This document shows, in pieces, positions 36,511 through 38,746 of a DNA stretch of 38,746 nucleotides. This DNA is from Succinimonas amylolytica DSM 2873 (GTDB taxonomy: Bacteria; Pseudomonadota; Gammaproteobacteria; Enterobacterales; Succinivibrionaceae). The stretch is from assembly GCF_000378405.1 (NCBI RefSeq), contig NZ_KB899636.1, forward strand, positions 1,771,293-1,810,038, read 5' to 3'. A program made the position numbers and the translations under genes. The notes under the pieces were generated by a model. The model was not told the origin of the DNA. It did no database searches and worked only from the letters and a program-made list of their open reading frames with translations. Numbering within the stretch: position 1 is the stretch's first letter; each line of letters begins with the position of its first letter.

Positions 36511-36585
36511 CTTTCAGGAATATCGTAAAACTGGTAGCCGGTGATAATCGGAAGTTCGACAGTTGATCTTAAACAAGATTGCCCG

Positions 36586-36610
36586 AAGCCCAATGGTGGC
36601 TTGCTTTTTT
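36586..36610 (+). terminator. terminator inside the left end of the IS
   Basis: AAGCC pairs with GGCTT around a 7-nt loop, then GC and six T residues. It lies between the left inverted repeat and the transposase promoter, so it would stop outside transcripts from reading into the transposase gene. Confidence 0.6.
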
Positions 36611-36633
36611 GCCTAAAAAGTTATTAAAAAATA

Positions 36634-36661
36634 TTGCGTAACATTCGTAATATGTTATACT
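36634..36661 (+). promoter_or_regulatory. transposase promoter
   Basis: TTGCGT (36634-36639), 16 bp, then TATACT (36656-36661) preceded by TGT, an extended -10. The -35 box lies inside the subterminal inverted repeat, so transposase binding there could repress it. Confidence 0.6.
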
Positions 36662-36697
36662 ATAGTTTGTCTGTTGAACTAACCATCCGCTGTTACC

Positions 36698-38584
36698 ATG
36701 AGACTAAGCCACACCGGAAAGCCGGACAACTACTATTACTTTGTTATTGAAGACTGCCGGACAGAAACTGGCAGGAGAACATCAAGGACGATTGAGAAGT
36801 TAGGTTGTGCCAGTGCCATAAGAGAGAAGTATAAGGTTGATGACGCTGAAGCCTGGTGCAGGAACTATGTGAATTCACTGAATGCCAGGGCGTTGAAGGA
36901 AAAGTCAGAAAAACAGCGTGAGATTGTAATCAAACTCAGGGAGGATCACCTTAAGGACAAGAAAAGCAACATCTTCAATGCTGGCTATCTGATTCTGGAG
37001 AAACTGTACTACGAGTTTGGAATGAACCGGATATGCGAGGAGCTTCAGGACAAACATCCTCACATTACCGGATATGACCTTACAGAGGTTCTCAAGGTCA
37101 TGCTCTTCGGACGGATCCTGTTCCCATCGTCAAAACTGGCACTGGTTAATGACTTCCAGCACAGGTTCTTCGAAAAGTATGAAATCGAACTGCAGCACAT
37201 CTACAGAGCCATGGATGTTCTAAACGAAGACGTCAGTCTAGTTCAGGACAGACTGTATCAGTACACAGCGAATGTCTGCGAACGTGATGTGAACCATCTC
37301 TACTACGACTGCACCAATTTCTATTCTGAAAAGGAACTGGAAGATTGTGACAGGGATGATATGCCGGATGATTGGAAGAAGAACCATACACTGAGAAAAT
37401 ACGGCAAATCAAAAGAGAATCGTCCAAATCCAATCGTCCAAATGGGGTTATTCATGGACGGCAACGGTATCCCTCTGGGGTTCTGTATCAACCCCGGCAA
37501 TACCAATGAGCAGACGACCATAGTTCCACTTGAAAAAGAGCTTATAAAGAACTTCAAAACGACTGATATCACAGTCTGTACCGATGCGGGGCTTTCGGGT
37601 GATGCCAACAGATCTTTCAACAATGTTGGAGAAGATGACCTGCTGGTAAAAATGGGATTCCGCGGGCAGCGGCACTTCATATGCACCCAGTCAATCAAGA
37701 AACTGAAACTCCATCTGAAGGAATGGTCTTATTTTTCTCTTGATACAGCCGGAAAGCGGGTGACTAAAACAAATTTTGATCTCAGCAAACTGTCTGATCC
37801 AGCCTGCTATGCAGAGCATTATCACACGATTTTTTTCAAGGAGCGGACAACAGCTGAAGGCATGGATGCCAGACTGATTGTCACATTCTCCATCAAGTAC
37901 TACGAATTTTTGAGGTCTCTGAGAGAACGAAAAATCAAAAGAGCAGCAAAAATGATTGAGAACAGGACTTTTGACCGTGAAAGTGACCATAGCCCCAAAT
38001 CTCTCATTGAAAAGACGTATTCAACAGAAGATGGTGAAATAGCTGTTAATGCCTCTGCTTTCCTAAACACTCAAAAGATAGAGGAAGATGCTAGGTTTGA
38101 CGGCTTTTATGCTGTAACTACAAATATTTTTGCTGACAAGATGCCTGCCGAGCAGATTGCTGCAATCAGTGCCCGGCGGTGGGAGATTGAGGAATGTTTC
38201 CGGATTATGAAAACAGATCTGGAATCACGGCCTTTCTATCATAGCAAGGATCAGAGGATAACGGCTCATTTTCTTGTTTGTTTTATGGCTCTGGTACTGC
38301 TTCGAGGAGTTGAACAGAAAATTGCTTCCTTAAACGAGAATAAACTGAAGTATCCCGACGGAAAATACTCAATTGAACAGATAATTCAGGCTTTGAAGGA
38401 CATACGTGTAATAGAGGTAGATAACGGCAATGGTTATCAGCCTGACTACAACAACTCAGAACTCATTTCTGATCTCCTGGAATGTTGTGGACTCACAGAA
38501 CTGACCCATGAGGTAGTGATGAAAGACACAATGAAAAAAATTTCGGCAGGCCCTAAAAAGCTGAAACAGCCTAAAACTACCTAG
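36698..38584 (+). CDS. IS1634-family transposase
   Basis: The 628-residue DDE transposase of the IS4-like superfamily moves the surrounding element. The first catalytic aspartate is in LYYDCTNFYSE (about residue 205), the second in CTDAGLSGDANR (about 295), and the glutamate in RRWEIEECFRIMKTDL (about 495), followed by the family pattern FYHSKDQRITAHFLVCFMAL. The opening MRLSHTGKPDNYYYFVIE is typical of IS1634 proteins. It is full length with no frameshift, so the element may be active. Its codon use, with many AAA/AAC/ATC and fewer TCC/CCG pairs, differs from neighbouring genes. The ATG at 36698 has a weak ribosome site. Confidence 0.95.
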   Translation: MRLSHTGKPDNYYYFVIEDCRTETGRRTSRTIEKLGCASAIREKYKVDDAEAWCRNYVNSLNARALKEKSEKQREIVIKLREDHLKDKKSNIFNAGYLILEKLYYEFGMNRICEELQDKHPHITGYDLTEVLKVMLFGRILFPSSKLALVNDFQHRFFEKYEIELQHIYRAMDVLNEDVSLVQDRLYQYTANVCERDVNHLYYDCTNFYSEKELEDCDRDDMPDDWKKNHTLRKYGKSKENRPNPIVQMGLFMDGNGIPLGFCINPGNTNEQTTIVPLEKELIKNFKTTDITVCTDAGLSGDANRSFNNVGEDDLLVKMGFRGQRHFICTQSIKKLKLHLKEWSYFSLDTAGKRVTKTNFDLSKLSDPACYAEHYHTIFFKERTTAEGMDARLIVTFSIKYYEFLRSLRERKIKRAAKMIENRTFDRESDHSPKSLIEKTYSTEDGEIAVNASAFLNTQKIEEDARFDGFYAVTTNIFADKMPAEQIAAISARRWEIEECFRIMKTDLESRPFYHSKDQRITAHFLVCFMALVLLRGVEQKIASLNENKLKYPDGKYSIEQIIQALKDIRVIEVDNGNGYQPDYNNSELISDLLECCGLTELTHEVVMKDTMKKISAGPKKLKQPKTT

Positions 38585-38651
38585 CATTACAAAAAATCTT
38601 ATCTAGCAAGGATTTGCAGAGATCTATGTTACGCAAACTGTCGAACTTCGG

Positions 38652-38679
38652 ATTATAGCCGAAAAACCCGGGTTGTAAA
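38652..38679 (-). promoter_or_regulatory. second copy of the tRNA-Val promoter, facing into the IS
   Basis: The right direct repeat restores TTTACA (38679-38674) and TATAAT (38657-38652) with 16-bp spacing. The start would be near 38645, inside the right inverted repeat, running antisense to the transposase gene. No tRNA follows it. Confidence 0.6.
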
Positions 38680-38746
38680 GCTTTTTCTGAAAATATTTCA
38701 TTGCTGTTTCAGGAAAACGTTCTCACTGATCTTCGAATCTGCAGTT
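38652..38746. repeat. direct repeat, right copy (cut by the window end)
   Basis: These 95 bases are identical to 36333-36427, beginning at the right end of the IS and running to the last base of the window. Confidence 0.95.

Larger units (their letters stand above)
36544..38656 (+). mobile_element. complete IS1634-type insertion sequence
   Basis: The element is about 2.1 kb with 21-bp terminal inverted repeats at 36544-36564 and 38636-38656 that differ at one base; both inner ends read GAAGTTCGACAGTT. An 11-bp subterminal inverted repeat (TTGCGTAACAT at 36634-36644, its complement at 38626-38636) lies further in. It encodes one transposase and has its own promoter and an upstream terminator. 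It is flanked by long direct repeats. IS1634 of Mycoplasma is known to make long, variable target duplications, which fits. The exact outer edges are uncertain by about 5 bp because the element end and target share ATTAT. Confidence 0.85.

Overview
The window reads as chromosomal DNA of an anaerobic, motile, Gram-negative gammaproteobacterium, most likely a gut Succinivibrionaceae-type organism. That placement is an inference. It rests on the enteric-type set HrpA, MenA, SstT, the LapA-LapB-PyrF order, GlpG-like rhomboid and flagellin, on menaquinone synthesis with no aerobic genes, and on a YhcH/NanQ-type sugar protein. No 16S gene is present to confirm it.

Layout. 1-891: IS256-family transposase cut by the window edge. 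1.2-6.2 kb: hrpA and menA (+). 6.2-8.6 kb: rpsA behind a long leader. 9.1-10.9 kb: dut and sstT (-). 11.2-14.2 kb: yhcH, then the LPS-assembly/pyrimidine cluster lapA-lapB-pyrF (+). 14.4-15.5 kb: a short flagellin behind a sigma-28 promoter. 16.0-17.9 kb: a degenerate GGDEF-EAL membrane protein resembling CsrD (-). 18.4-20.1 kb: an unrecognised exported protein (-). 20.3-20.7 kb: three identical tandem tRNA-Cys genes. 21.1-23.8 kb: a soluble chemoreceptor and xseA (+). 23.9-27.2 kb: an 1125-residue protein with a TerB-C-like end (-). 27.5-29.0 kb: a Sel1-repeat membrane protein (+). 29.4-32.9 kb: bcp, a rhomboid protease and an RgpF-like glycosyltransferase (-). 33.4-36.0 kb: a PAS/degenerate-GGDEF/EAL phosphodiesterase (+). 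36.2-36.3 kb: tRNA-Val (-). 36.5-38.66 kb: a complete IS1634-type insertion sequence, followed by a second copy of the sequence that precedes it.

Functional themes. Housekeeping genes (RNA helicase, ribosomal protein S1, exonuclease VII large subunit, dUTPase, OMP decarboxylase, menaquinone prenyltransferase) are mixed with motility and signalling genes (flagellin, chemoreceptor, two c-di-GMP-type proteins). The two GGDEF/EAL proteins differ: one has lost both active sites, the other keeps a full EAL site.

The most interesting structure is at the right end. The IS1634-type element appears to have made a target duplication of about 206 bp. The duplication starts at the -10 box of the tRNA-Val promoter, so a second copy of that promoter points into the element, antisense to the transposase. 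Only the first 95 bp of the right copy lie inside the window.
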